Program-made: the position numbers and the translations under genes
Assembly: GCF_002288065.1 (NCBI RefSeq)
Contig: NZ_CP016773.1
Span: 124,001-188,000 of the forward strand
DNA length: 64,000 nucleotides
Origin: Candidatus Planktophila sulfonica
GTDB taxonomy: Bacteria; Actinomycetota; Actinomycetes; Nanopelagicales; Nanopelagicaceae
Direction: 5' to 3'
Shown here: positions 17,241-28,291 of the stretch, in pieces
Numbering within the stretch: position 1 is the first letter of the stretch
Layout: each line of letters begins with the position of its first letter
The notes under the pieces: model-generated
Told to the model about the DNA's origin: nothing
Seen by the model: only the letters and a program-made list of their open reading frames with translations
Databases searched by the model: none

Positions 17241-17816
17241 ATGACGTGGTTGGTAGTGGGTCTCGGTAATCCCGGGGATGAATACGCTGCCACCCGTCAC
17301 AATGTGGGTCAGATGGTCATTGATCATCTAGCTAAACGCCACAATGTAAAACTTTCTACACATAAATCTCGTACCGATATCGCCGCTTACAAATTGGGCG
17401 TTGGGGTCGATGCGCATTCAGTAATTCTCGCTAAATCAAAGAGCTTTATGAATGAATCGGGTGGGCCTATTAAGGCACTCGCATCTTTTTACTCTGTTGA
17501 GCCAACAAAAATTATTGTTCTGCATGATGAACTCGATATTCCATACGCAGCTATTCGCACCAAGGTTGCTGGTGGCGACAATGGCCATAATGGATTGAAA
17601 TCACTTACTTCTTCCTTTGGAACAGCAGATTACTTCCGCGTGCGTCTAGGCATCGGTCGTCCTATGGGGCAACAAGATCCAGGTGATTTCGTTCTCAAGC
17701 AATTTAGTAAAGAAGAGAAGAAATCCATCGATGAATTTATCGATCGCGGAGCAGATTGCGTTGAGTTCCTGATTGAAAAAGGGCTCGACCTCACGCAATC
17801 AAAGTTCAACTCTTAA
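17241..17816 (+). CDS. pth: Peptidyl-tRNA hydrolase
   Basis: A 191-residue esterase that recycles peptidyl-tRNAs dropped from ribosomes. It starts TWLVVGLGNPGDEYAATRHNVGQMV, containing the conserved Asn and catalytic His of the family. KSFMNESGGPIK, VLHDELDIPYA and GGDNGHNGLKSL complete the active-site and tRNA-binding loops. Length and order after rplY are standard. Confidence 0.96.
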   Translation: MTWLVVGLGNPGDEYAATRHNVGQMVIDHLAKRHNVKLSTHKSRTDIAAYKLGVGVDAHSVILAKSKSFMNESGGPIKALASFYSVEPTKIIVLHDELDIPYAAIRTKVAGGDNGHNGLKSLTSSFGTADYFRVRLGIGRPMGQQDPGDFVLKQFSKEEKKSIDEFIDRGADCVEFLIEKGLDLTQSKFNS

Positions 17817-17825
17817 TCAGGTCGC

Positions 17826-19385
17826 ATGAAGACTCTCTACGCCAACGGTGAGATTTGGTGCTCACGAGGGCGTTATACCGAAGCTGTTCTCGTCGAGAAC
17901 CACGAAATCATCGCACTTGGTAGCGATGCTTTATCTGCACAGTACGACGAGAAGATTGATCTCGAAGGAAAATTCCTCGCTCCAGGATTTATCGATGCAC
18001 ATGCACATCCGCTCTTTGCTGGGCGCGAGAGCCAAGGTCCATTACTCAATGGGCTGCAGAGCGTTGATGAGATGGTCGCTGAAGTCGCACGCTATGCCGC
18101 AGCGAATCCCAATAAGAGTTGGATCATCGGCGGCGCATACGAAGCATCCGTTGTTGCGGGCGGAGATTTTGAAGCAGCCTGGCTCGATAAAGCTGTCAGC
18201 AATATTCCTGTTGTTCTACATGCTGTTGATCATCACACCGTATGGGTAAATTCCAAGGCGCTCGAACTTTCAGGCATTACTGACGCTACGCAAGATCCTG
18301 ATGGAGGATCTATTGCACGGTATGCAGATGGTTCACCTAAAGGAACGCTGCGCGAACCTTCTGCAATTGATTTAATCCTTTCCAACACACCAGTGCGAAC
18401 TATCGAAGATGATGTCGCAGCAATCGCCTGGGCTTGTGAACAATACCGAGCAGCAGGTGTCACAAGTACTACAGATGCTTGGGTTGAACCAGGTATGCCC
18501 GAGGCATATATCGCCGCATCTCGTAGCGGTGCTTTAACTATTGATACAAATCTTTTCTTCCTAGCTCAACCTGAATCTTGGCGTTCACGTAGTAAAGATT
18601 TCCTGCACTTCCGCAAAGAGATTGAATCACTCGGTGAAGATTCCAAACTTCATGCAAAGACGGTGAAGTTCATCTGTGATGGTGCGTTATCAGCGGGCAC
18701 GGCCGCCCTTCTTGATCCTTATCTCGATGATCCACAATCTCGCGGATTAATGATCTGGAACGATGATGAACTACTGGATGCAATGGTTCATTTTGATGCA
18801 GCAGGCTTTCAAATTCATGCCCATGCCATAGGCGATGCAGCAATTAGACAAGCACTTGATGCTATCGAAGCCATGCAAAGAGTTAATCCACGATGGGATC
18901 GCAGACCTGTCATTGCGCATGCACAACTGATTCACCCAGATGATCTGCCACGTTTTGCCAAGCTTGGTGTGATTGCAAATATCCAACCGCTCTGGACATA
19001 TCTCGATCCAATGAATGCACAGCTCATCGAGCCACGCATCGGGGCAGATCGCAATAACCAGCAGTACCAGTTAAATTCACTACAGAAGAGCGGAGCACGT
19101 ATCGCCTACGGAAGCGATTGGCCTGTTACGAGCCATCTTCCACTGGAAGCACTTGCCGTTCCTACGCACAGAACAGCGCCAGGAAGCGATAAAGCTTGGA
19201 GCCCACAGGAAGCTATTTCAATAGAAGATTCGTTGGTTCATTACACAGAAGATGCTGCGTATTCAAACTTCTGGAATAAGGGAGTAATTGCAGTTGGTGC
19301 AGATGCTGATTTTGTAATTCTGAATCAGAACCCAATAAAGACTGATATCAGCCAGTGTTACGTAGTCCCGCAGCCACACCGTTAA
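17826..19385 (+). CDS. YtcJ-like metal-dependent amidohydrolase
   Basis: A 519-residue amidohydrolase-superfamily protein (Amidohydro_3). An N-terminal beta-sandwich (TLYANGEIWCSRGRYTEAVLVENHEIIALG) leads into LAPGFIDAHAHPLFAG with the first metal ligands. HAHAIGDAAIRQALD, VIAHAQLIHPDDLPRF and IAYGSDWPVTSHLPLEAL supply the remaining His and Asp ligands. Members hydrolyse N-acyl, amide or ester bonds with varied substrates; the substrate here is unknown. The last 38 bases overlap the 3' end of ppc on the other strand. Confidence 0.87.
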   Translation: MKTLYANGEIWCSRGRYTEAVLVENHEIIALGSDALSAQYDEKIDLEGKFLAPGFIDAHAHPLFAGRESQGPLLNGLQSVDEMVAEVARYAAANPNKSWIIGGAYEASVVAGGDFEAAWLDKAVSNIPVVLHAVDHHTVWVNSKALELSGITDATQDPDGGSIARYADGSPKGTLREPSAIDLILSNTPVRTIEDDVAAIAWACEQYRAAGVTSTTDAWVEPGMPEAYIAASRSGALTIDTNLFFLAQPESWRSRSKDFLHFRKEIESLGEDSKLHAKTVKFICDGALSAGTAALLDPYLDDPQSRGLMIWNDDELLDAMVHFDAAGFQIHAHAIGDAAIRQALDAIEAMQRVNPRWDRRPVIAHAQLIHPDDLPRFAKLGVIANIQPLWTYLDPMNAQLIEPRIGADRNNQQYQLNSLQKSGARIAYGSDWPVTSHLPLEALAVPTHRTAPGSDKAWSPQEAISIEDSLVHYTEDAAYSNFWNKGVIAVGADADFVILNQNPIKTDISQCYVVPQPHR

Positions 19386-22062
19386 TTGTTAAGAGCAAGG
19401 CGCGGATAAGCGTTGGATCTGCTTCACCTTCGGTACGTACACGATGCAAGAGATTTACCTGTAGCAACTGCAATGGAGCAAGGTAGGTATCACGAACCTG
19501 CAAGGTACGAGCTAAGACTGCTTGATCACCAAGAAGTGAACTCTTTTCGGTCAGCGTAAGAATTTCTGCAACCGTTAATTCGAACTCTTCCTTGATTGTG
19601 TCGAGGAAGTGGCGAAGTTCTGCTGGCACCAAGGTGTCGACATAACGCTGAGCAGTTGTTAAATCTGTCTTCGCAAGTGTCATTTCGACATTGCTAATAA
19701 AGGTTGAGAAGAAGTGCCACTCTGCGAGCATCTTCTGAAGCACATCTGTCTTTCCTGCTTCACGAGCTGCTTTAAGCCCAGAACCCACACCAAACCAGCC
19801 AGGAACAATCTGACGTGATTGGGTCCAGCCAAATACCCATGGAATCGCACGGAGTGAATCAAGACCGCCGGCAGCATCAGGACGTCGTGATGGACGAGAA
19901 CCGAGGAAGAGATTTCCTAGTTGTTCAACAGGAGTTGATGCATAGAAATAAGCAGGTAGATCAGGATGATCAATTAAAGAACGATAACGAGTAAATGAGT
20001 TGTCACTGACAAGGTTCATGCACTCATTCCACATAGCTAAATCTTCTGGGCTTTGACGTGGGCCGCGGTTAAGGACCGTTGCTTCAAGGGAAGCGGCCAA
20101 AGTGAGTTCAACGTTCTCGCGAGCAAGGGCAGGAAGCGCGTACTTATCGGAGATAACTTCACCTTGTTCAGTCATCTTGATCTGGCCGTCGACAGAACCC
20201 CATGGAAGAGCAACAAGTGCTTCATAGGTAGGTCCGCCACCGCGACCGACTGAACCACCGCGACCGTGGAATAAACGAAGTTTGACGCCATATTTGATGG
20301 CAACGTCGCGAAGCTTGCGCTGCGCACGGTGGATCTCCCACTGCGATGTCGCGATACCTGCATCTTTATTGGAATCTGAATACCCGAGCATTACCTCTTG
20401 TACATTATCGCGAAGTTCAACGAGCTTGCGATATGTGGGATCGGCAAGAAGCTTCTCAAGAATTTCACCTGCAGCGCGAAGTTCAGCAACAGTTTCAAGA
20501 AGCGGTGCGAAGCCAATCTTGGCAACCTTCTTATCGATATCGACAAGACCTGCCTGCTTACCAAGAACAGTTGCTGCGATGAGATCGTCAGCGCCTTTGG
20601 TCATAGAGACGATGTATGTCTCAATAACTTCAGGCCCGAAGCGTTCAATCAAATCATCGATTGCAATAAAAGTGCCAAGCGTCTTAACCCCTGCTGCATC
20701 CAGCTTTGAAGCATCGAGCTTTTCAGATGAAGCGAGTTGCTTCACAAGTACAGGGAATTTATCTTCATGAGATAGACCGATGTAATCGCCAGAAATCATC
20801 TGCTTGATTGCGTTGTGGTGAGCATCTGAATGTTCGCGAATATCAAGAGTTGCGTGTGTTAGCCCAAAGGCAGCAACGGTGCGGATTGTGCGCTCGAGCA
20901 GGCCAGTTGCAAGGAGTTCGCCACGGTGAGCAAAGAGTGAATCGCGCATCAAAGTTAGGTCTGCAAGGAGTTCTGCTGTGTTCTTGTAATCGCGACCTGG
21001 AACATGCGGGCCGTTGACGCTATGGCGATTACGGGTAAATGCCAGACGGTGCACGATGGCAGTTGCCTTAAGTCGGTATGGCTCTTGCACATTGAGGCGT
21101 AAGAAACGTTCTTCGAATTCAGGGATGTTCTTGAGATCTTCTTCAACAGATGCGCTGAGTTCAGGGGTTGCACCTGCAATACGAGTAGAGACCGAAAGCA
21201 TCTGGCGCAGGCGGTTCATTGCAGCGATTGTTGTACGAATGGCATGGCCCGCTTGAAGAACAACTGCTTCTTCGGTGATTTGAGGAGTGATATTTGGATT
21301 ACCGTCGCGGTCTCCACCGATCCAGGTACCGAATGTCAGTGGGCGAGCAGTTACGGGCAAATCAATATCAAGGCGCTTGAGTTCGCGAGCAAAGTCATTG
21401 AGAACTTCTGGAACTGTATTTGTTGCAAGGTCATCGAGGTAATAGAGAGCGTTCATCGCTTCATCGAGCGGTTCAGGGCGATCGAGGCGAAGCTCATCGG
21501 TCTGCCACAGAAGATCAACAGTCTCGGCCAGACGTTCTTCTTGTGTCACAGTCTTTGGTGTATCGAGAAGCGATGCAATTTCACCAAGCTTGCTCAAGAT
21601 GGAACGGCGCGCTGCTTCTGTTGGGTGCGCTGTAAAGACTGGACGAATATCGAGATCGTTAATCCACTTTTCAAGATCAGCATGAGAAATTTCGTGACCG
21701 GAAACGGGATTCTTAATTGCATCTTCAATCTTGTCGATGGCTCGAGTAATCCAAGAACCACCTTGTGCACGAACTTCTGCAAGAACGCGTGAACGGTGAA
21801 CTTGTTCTGCAACATTGGCTAAGTGGAAGTAAGTGCTAAATGCACGTACCAGCTGAACTGATTCATCGACTGAAAGCTTTTCCAGAATTTCGATTCCGCC
21901 ACCTTCGCGGACTCCCTTGCGAACACTTTCAACGAGATCAAGGAGATCTTGTCCTTCTTGTCGAACAAGAGACTGTCCTAGGAGGTCACCGAGTCTGCGC
22001 ACATCGCTGCGCAACGTCGCATCATCAGATGCAACGAGGTTCTTGGTTTGTGGGCTCTCCAT
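19348..22062 (-). CDS. ppc: Phosphoenolpyruvate carboxylase
   Basis: A 904-residue enzyme that carboxylates PEP to oxaloacetate, the main anaplerotic step. Visible are VFTAHPTEAARRSIL (catalytic His), TFGTWIGGDRDGNPNIT, FHGRGGSVGRGGGPTYEAL, MLGYSDSNKDAGI and the C-terminal INGVAAGLRNTG. ATG at 22062 gives MESPQTKN; further upstream in-frame sequence is poor in coding character and runs into the mfd leader. It is divergent from mfd and converges on the amidohydrolase, sharing 38 coding bases. Confidence 0.96.
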   Translation of the reverse strand: MESPQTKNLVASDDATLRSDVRRLGDLLGQSLVRQEGQDLLDLVESVRKGVREGGGIEILEKLSVDESVQLVRAFSTYFHLANVAEQVHRSRVLAEVRAQGGSWITRAIDKIEDAIKNPVSGHEISHADLEKWINDLDIRPVFTAHPTEAARRSILSKLGEIASLLDTPKTVTQEERLAETVDLLWQTDELRLDRPEPLDEAMNALYYLDDLATNTVPEVLNDFARELKRLDIDLPVTARPLTFGTWIGGDRDGNPNITPQITEEAVVLQAGHAIRTTIAAMNRLRQMLSVSTRIAGATPELSASVEEDLKNIPEFEERFLRLNVQEPYRLKATAIVHRLAFTRNRHSVNGPHVPGRDYKNTAELLADLTLMRDSLFAHRGELLATGLLERTIRTVAAFGLTHATLDIREHSDAHHNAIKQMISGDYIGLSHEDKFPVLVKQLASSEKLDASKLDAAGVKTLGTFIAIDDLIERFGPEVIETYIVSMTKGADDLIAATVLGKQAGLVDIDKKVAKIGFAPLLETVAELRAAGEILEKLLADPTYRKLVELRDNVQEVMLGYSDSNKDAGIATSQWEIHRAQRKLRDVAIKYGVKLRLFHGRGGSVGRGGGPTYEALVALPWGSVDGQIKMTEQGEVISDKYALPALARENVELTLAASLEATVLNRGPRQSPEDLAMWNECMNLVSDNSFTRYRSLIDHPDLPAYFYASTPVEQLGNLFLGSRPSRRPDAAGGLDSLRAIPWVFGWTQSRQIVPGWFGVGSGLKAAREAGKTDVLQKMLAEWHFFSTFISNVEMTLAKTDLTTAQRYVDTLVPAELRHFLDTIKEEFELTVAEILTLTEKSSLLGDQAVLARTLQVRDTYLAPLQLLQVNLLHRVRTEGEADPTLIRALLLTINGVAAGLRNTG

Positions 22063-22112
22063 CACCCGAGAATTATCACAGATAGACGGGTGCCGATAGA
22101 CTGTAATTGTTC

Positions 22113-22137
22113 GCCCCCCTTCTTTTTGAAGTGGGGC
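22113..22137. other. Hairpin between the ppc and mfd starts
   Basis: GCCCCCCTTC and GAAGTGGGGC form a ten-position stem with one mismatch around a TTTTT loop. It lies 51 bases upstream of the ppc start and 35 upstream of the mfd start. It might be a protein-binding palindrome in the divergent promoter region or a structure in the mfd leader. TTTAAGCC follows, too weak for a confident terminator. Confidence 0.35.
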
Positions 22138-22171
22138 TTTAAGCCGTTTATTGGATGAATGGGGGTGCGCG

Positions 22172-25100
22172 ATGAGAGGAATTCTCTCGGTATTACATAG
22201 TGATACTGAAGTCTCTTCTGCGCTCAATGATTCAACCAAGATCATTGCACCTGCATCTAGCTATCCATTCTTAATCGCTCTGGCTGCACAAGAGAAGCCA
22301 CTTCTGATTGTCACTAGTTCCAGCCGCGGCAGTGAAGATCTCTCTGAATACCTCAAGAGCCTTCATCCCACTGTCTTTGAATTTCCTGCCTGGGAGACCC
22401 TTCCGCACGAGCGCTTGAGTCCACGCAGTGACACCGTAGCTCGCAGACTTTCGACTCTATATTCACTGACCGAAAATCCAAATAATCCAATCGTTGTTGC
22501 ACCTGTGCGCGCAGTTATTCATCGCTTCATTGCAACTCTTGCAAAGAGTCCGCTGTGGACACTCGAAATTGGTCAAGAGATTGGCCTTACTGAACTCATT
22601 ACACATTTAACAGAGTTAGCTTTTTCTCGTACTGACCTTGTAGAAAAGCGTGGAGAGTTTGCCGTTCGCGGCGGCATCGTCGATGTCTTCTTGCCACTTG
22701 CGATGCATCCAGTGCGCATTGATTTCTTTGGTGATGAAATTGAAGAGATGCGCTACTTTGAAGTTGCAGATCAGCGCACCAGTGAAGCTGTTGTTGGAAA
22801 GTTAGCAATCTTGCCTTGCCGTGAATTCTTACTCACCGACAGCATCCGCGAGCGAGCAGAGAAGATTAAGAGCCAGTATCCAAGCGCTCTGGAAATCCTC
22901 GACAAGTTAGCGCAAGGAACAATCGTTGATGGCATGGAATCTCTCATTCCATTACTCACAGATGACTTTGAAACAATTCTGGATCGCATGCCTAAGGGCA
23001 CCCAAGTTGTATTTATTGACGATGAACGCATTCGTTCTCGAACCGCTGATCTCATTGAAACTAACCAAGAGTTTCTAGAAGCCTCTTGGTCCAATGCCGC
23101 GATCGGGGGATCAGCGCCGCTACCGGTAAAGAACATCACTTACTTTGATTGGAAAGAGCTACAAGAAGAGATTGCTCGCCTTGCTCTACCCGTGCGCGCA
23201 CTCAATGCATTTGGAAGCGACCTCGATGACGATGCACGCTTCCTTGATATCTCAGCAATCGATCCGATGCGCGGAAATGTGGAAGCACTCTGCGAACTTC
23301 TGCGCACTGGTTTAGAGGCCCACCAATCAGTCATCTTCTCAACCACCGGCCACGGAATGGCTGAGCGTTATGCAGGAATCTTCCGTGATGCAGATCTGCC
23401 CGTGCAGATGGTGCAGAACTTAAGCGCCCAACCAACAAAAGGCTCAATTCACGTTACTCAATCCTCTTTAGGTTATGGGTTTAAGAGTGATCACGCCGAA
23501 ATTCTCTTTGTTACTGAACGCGATTTATCGGGCAGTAAGACCAGCAGTAAAGATGGTGCCCGCATGCCCTCAAAGCGCAAGCAAGCTATTGATCCACTCG
23601 AACTTCGTGCAGGTGACTTTGTTGTTCACGAACAGCATGGAATCGGTCGGTACGTCGAACTTATTCAACGAACTGTCGGGGGAGTTACCCGCGAATATTT
23701 AGTCATCGAATATGCACCAGCTAAGCGCGGCCAACCTAGCGATCGCATCTTTGTTCCCACAGATACTTTGGAGCAGGTAAGTAAATATGTTGGTGGTGAA
23801 ACACCTACGGTGCACCGCATCGGCAGCGGTGAATGGCAGAAAGCAAAGGGCCGTGCGCGTAAAGCGGTTCGACAGATTGCTGGCGAGCTCATTCGACTCT
23901 ATGCAGCGCGCACAAGTGCTCCAGGCTTTGCTTTTTCACCTGATACGCCGTGGCAGCGTGAACTCGAAGATGCATTTTCTTACATCGAGACCCCCGATCA
24001 GTTATCAACCATTGAAGATGTAAAGCGCGATATGGAACGTCCATATCCCATGGATCGCATCATTTGTGGCGATGTGGGTTATGGAAAGACTGAGATTGCA
24101 ATCCGTGCCGCATTTAAAGCGGTGCAAGATGGCAAGCAAGTAGCCGTTCTTGTTCCTACAACTCTTCTTGTTCAGCAACACTCAAAGACATTTGCAGAAC
24201 GTTATGCAGGTTTTCCCATCAAGGTTGCAGGTCTCTCACGATTTAACACTGCGAAAGAGAGTAAAGAAATTCTTGCTGAACTGACATCGGGGGCTGTCGA
24301 TGTTGTAGTAGGTACCCACCGAATCCTTTCGCAAGATGTGCAATTTAAGGATCTCGGGCTTGTTATCGTCGATGAGGAACAGCGCTTTGGCGTTGAGCAG
24401 AAGGAATCGCTGAAGAAGATGCGCACGACGGTCGATGTCTTAGCGATGTCGGCAACGCCTATTCCACGCACACTTGAAATGGCTGTTACCGGTATTCGCG
24501 AGATGTCCACGATTACAACGCCACCAGAAGAGCGCCATCCCATCCTTACCTATGTAGGACCTGCTGAAGATGCTCAGATTAAAGCTGCTATCCACCGTGA
24601 ACTGCTGCGCGATGGTCAGATCTTCTATATCCATAACCGCGTGGAATCCATTGATCGTGCAGCTTCAAAGATTCAAGAACTCGTTCCAGAAGCGCGCATT
24701 CGAATTGCTCATGGGCAGATGTCTGAAGGCCAATTAGAAGATGTCATCTTGGCATTCTGGAATCGCGACTTCGACGTTCTTGTCTGCACCACGATTGTGG
24801 AAAGCGGCCTTGATATTGCAAATGCCAACACTTTGATTGTGGAACGCGCAGATAACTTCGGCCTTTCGCAGCTTCACCAATTACGAGGTCGAGTCGGTCG
24901 CGGCCGCGAACGTGCGTATGCATACTTCCTGTATCCGCAGGATCAACCGCTGACTGAAATTGCGCTCGATCGTTTAAAGACAATTGCCACCAACACGGAT
25001 TTAGGTTCTGGAATGCGCGTTGCACTCAAAGACCTTGAGATTCGCGGCGCTGGAAACTTGCTGGGTGGCGAACAGTCAGGTCATATCGCTGACGTTGGCT

Positions 25101-25657
25101 TTGACCTTTATATGCGCATGGTCGGTGAAGCGGTAAATGATTACAAGACTGGCATCATCGAAACTGAAGAGAAGAACCACGAATGCAAAGTCGAACTTCC
25201 GGTTAACGCACACCTCTCTGAAATCTATGTTCCAGGTGAGCGACTTCGCCTCGATCTCTATCGTCGCTTAGCTGATGTCCGCAATAACGAAGATGTGGAA
25301 TCGATTCGCGAAGAGTTAGTTGATCGCTTCGGCGAACTTCCTGAAGAGGCGCAATCACTTCTGCAGGTCGCGCAGCTTCGTGCATTTGCGAAATCACTAG
25401 GGATTACAGAAGTTGTAGCGGCTGGAAAGTTCCTCCGAATCTCGCCCCTAGTTCTGCCGGAATCGAAACAGCTGCGCCTGAACCGACTATTTCCTGGTTC
25501 GCTCTATAAAACTGCGACAAATACAGTGATGATCACAATTCCTCGCGCAGCAGCCTGGACCCCAACTGCACAAGGTTCGGCCTTGATAGGGGATACTTCT
25601 CTTCTGGAGTGGGCGTCAAAGTCCCTCGATGAATTAACGAAAGCGAGCACTAAGTGA
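22172..25657 (+). CDS. mfd: Transcription-repair coupling factor Mfd
   Basis: The 1161-residue SF2 translocase removes RNA polymerase stalled at lesions and recruits UvrA. It has the UvrB-like N-terminal module (FEFPAWETLPHERLSPRSDTVARRL, KRGEFAVRGGIVDVF). A CarD-like RNAP-interaction domain follows (RAGDFVVHEQHGIGRYVEL). The RecG-like motor has GDVGYGKTEIAIRAAFKAV, IVDEEQRFGVEQKE, SATPIPRTLEMA and LHQLRGRVGRGRERAYAYF. A C-terminal TRCF domain ends it. ATG 22172 follows GGGGGTG; an in-frame TTG seven codons earlier is possible. It overlaps the lipoprotein gene by four bases. Confidence 0.97.
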   Translation: MRGILSVLHSDTEVSSALNDSTKIIAPASSYPFLIALAAQEKPLLIVTSSSRGSEDLSEYLKSLHPTVFEFPAWETLPHERLSPRSDTVARRLSTLYSLTENPNNPIVVAPVRAVIHRFIATLAKSPLWTLEIGQEIGLTELITHLTELAFSRTDLVEKRGEFAVRGGIVDVFLPLAMHPVRIDFFGDEIEEMRYFEVADQRTSEAVVGKLAILPCREFLLTDSIRERAEKIKSQYPSALEILDKLAQGTIVDGMESLIPLLTDDFETILDRMPKGTQVVFIDDERIRSRTADLIETNQEFLEASWSNAAIGGSAPLPVKNITYFDWKELQEEIARLALPVRALNAFGSDLDDDARFLDISAIDPMRGNVEALCELLRTGLEAHQSVIFSTTGHGMAERYAGIFRDADLPVQMVQNLSAQPTKGSIHVTQSSLGYGFKSDHAEILFVTERDLSGSKTSSKDGARMPSKRKQAIDPLELRAGDFVVHEQHGIGRYVELIQRTVGGVTREYLVIEYAPAKRGQPSDRIFVPTDTLEQVSKYVGGETPTVHRIGSGEWQKAKGRARKAVRQIAGELIRLYAARTSAPGFAFSPDTPWQRELEDAFSYIETPDQLSTIEDVKRDMERPYPMDRIICGDVGYGKTEIAIRAAFKAVQDGKQVAVLVPTTLLVQQHSKTFAERYAGFPIKVAGLSRFNTAKESKEILAELTSGAVDVVVGTHRILSQDVQFKDLGLVIVDEEQRFGVEQKESLKKMRTTVDVLAMSATPIPRTLEMAVTGIREMSTITTPPEERHPILTYVGPAEDAQIKAAIHRELLRDGQIFYIHNRVESIDRAASKIQELVPEARIRIAHGQMSEGQLEDVILAFWNRDFDVLVCTTIVESGLDIANANTLIVERADNFGLSQLHQLRGRVGRGRERAYAYFLYPQDQPLTEIALDRLKTIATNTDLGSGMRVALKDLEIRGAGNLLGGEQSGHIADVGFDLYMRMVGEAVNDYKTGIIETEEKNHECKVELPVNAHLSEIYVPGERLRLDLYRRLADVRNNEDVESIREELVDRFGELPEEAQSLLQVAQLRAFAKSLGITEVVAAGKFLRISPLVLPESKQLRLNRLFPGSLYKTATNTVMITIPRAAAWTPTAQGSALIGDTSLLEWASKSLDELTKASTK

Positions 25658-26259
25658 AGAAGTTTCTAGCACTCTTGGCCGTCGTATCGGTATTGGGTCT
25701 TTCTGGATGCGGCAAAGTAGATAGCGCAGCAACTCTTGGCGACATCACAATCTCGCAAGCTTCTGCTCAGGCAATCGTTGATGAAGTCCTCGCTGAGCGC
25801 GCAAAGGTTGATACTTCACAGATGCAGCTTCAGTCAGGATCTGCACTCAACCGCAGCCAACTTCGTTTTACTATCGTCACAACTCTCTTCGATGAGATTG
25901 CTAAGGAACTTAAGCTCAGTATTACATCAACTGAACTCACACAAGCTGAGTCTGAACTCATTACTCAGAGCGGTGGCCAAGAAGCACTTGCTCAGAACCT
26001 TGTCGCTGCAGAAATTGCGCCAAAGAACTTTGATCGTTATATCCGCGCAATTGTGACTTCAAATAAGATCCAAGATGCACTCATTGCATCTGGTGTTGCG
26101 CAAGAAGAAGTTTCAGCACGAATTTCACAACTTGTTAATGCGAAAGCTGCGCAGTTGAAGGTTGAAGTAAATCCACGCTACGGAACATGGGATCCAACAA
26201 CTGGAGATATCGTTGCAACGGATTCAGCTGGATTAGCTGTCACCAATTCCGGCAAGTAA
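25654..26259 (+). CDS. SurA-N-like lipoprotein
   Basis: The product is a predicted 201-residue lipoprotein. The signal sequence KKFLALLAVVSVLGLSGC ends in a lipobox, so Cys19 should be acylated. The mature part is helical and resembles the SurA/PrsA N-terminal chaperone region (ITISQASAQAIVDEVL...LRFTIVTTLFDEIAKELKLSI). No parvulin PPIase domain follows. The start is GTG 25654, overlapping mfd. A comparable SurA-like or LpqU lipoprotein gene sits in the mfd-mazG-eno cluster of other Actinobacteria. A role in folding exported proteins is inferred. Confidence 0.75.
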   Translation: MKKFLALLAVVSVLGLSGCGKVDSAATLGDITISQASAQAIVDEVLAERAKVDTSQMQLQSGSALNRSQLRFTIVTTLFDEIAKELKLSITSTELTQAESELITQSGGQEALAQNLVAAEIAPKNFDRYIRAIVTSNKIQDALIASGVAQEEVSARISQLVNAKAAQLKVEVNPRYGTWDPTTGDIVATDSAGLAVTNSGK

Positions 26260-26272
26260 TTCAGAGACTTTC

Positions 26273-26917
26273 ATGGCTGATTCACAACTTCAACGCCTTG
26301 TTGAAGTCATGGATCGTCTCCGTTCACCCGGGGGCTGCCCGTGGGATGCAGAGCAAACTCACGAATCGTTGATCAAGTATTTACTTGAAGAGTCATACGA
26401 ATTTATCGATGCCATCGAAACCGATGATCGCGCAGGAATGCGTGAAGAGCTTGGCGATGTTCTCTTGCAGGTCTATTTCCATTCACGTATTGCGCAAGAC
26501 CATCCAACTGATCCATTCTCAATCGAAGATGTTGCCGGCGCAATCGCAGATAAGTTAATTAGCCGCCACCCTCACGTCTTTGAAAATCTTGAAGTCAGTG
26601 GCACCGATGAAATCATTGAGAACTGGGAAGCAATCAAAGCTCGTGAAAAGGGCCGCACATCAGCAATTGATGGGATTGCGATGTCACAACCTGCGCTTCC
26701 ACTCGTTGCGAAGATTCTCTATCGCGCCGAGAAATACAACGTTGATCTGGATCTGAATTCTTACTCCTCTGAAAAAGCGACAGAAAAGTCTGTGGGAGTG
26801 GCGCTTGCATCAGTTATTGCGTGGGCCCATGAAAACGATATTGACCCTGAAAACGCCTTGCGTGCGCAGGCCCGCGAGATGATCCGCCAGATTCAAGCGT
26901 CAGAAAAGCAGGCTTAG
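26273..26917 (+). CDS. mazG: MazG nucleoside triphosphate pyrophosphohydrolase
   Basis: A 214-residue all-alpha NTP pyrophosphatase that clears non-canonical or excess NTPs. The family start LVEVMDRLRSPGGCPWDAEQTHESLIKYLLEESYEF is intact. The metal site follows as EESYEFIDAIE...EELGDVLLQVYFHSRIA. The second MazG-like repeat of the E. coli protein is only partial here. It lies between the lipoprotein gene and eno, as in other Actinobacteria. Confidence 0.93.
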   Translation: MADSQLQRLVEVMDRLRSPGGCPWDAEQTHESLIKYLLEESYEFIDAIETDDRAGMREELGDVLLQVYFHSRIAQDHPTDPFSIEDVAGAIADKLISRHPHVFENLEVSGTDEIIENWEAIKAREKGRTSAIDGIAMSQPALPLVAKILYRAEKYNVDLDLNSYSSEKATEKSVGVALASVIAWAHENDIDPENALRAQAREMIRQIQASEKQA

Positions 26918-26954
26918 CTTCGCGGTAGTATTGCCTCCTGCCGTTCAGAGTTGA

Positions 26955-28283
<1,329 letters not shown>

Positions 28284-28291
28284 ATACTTCG

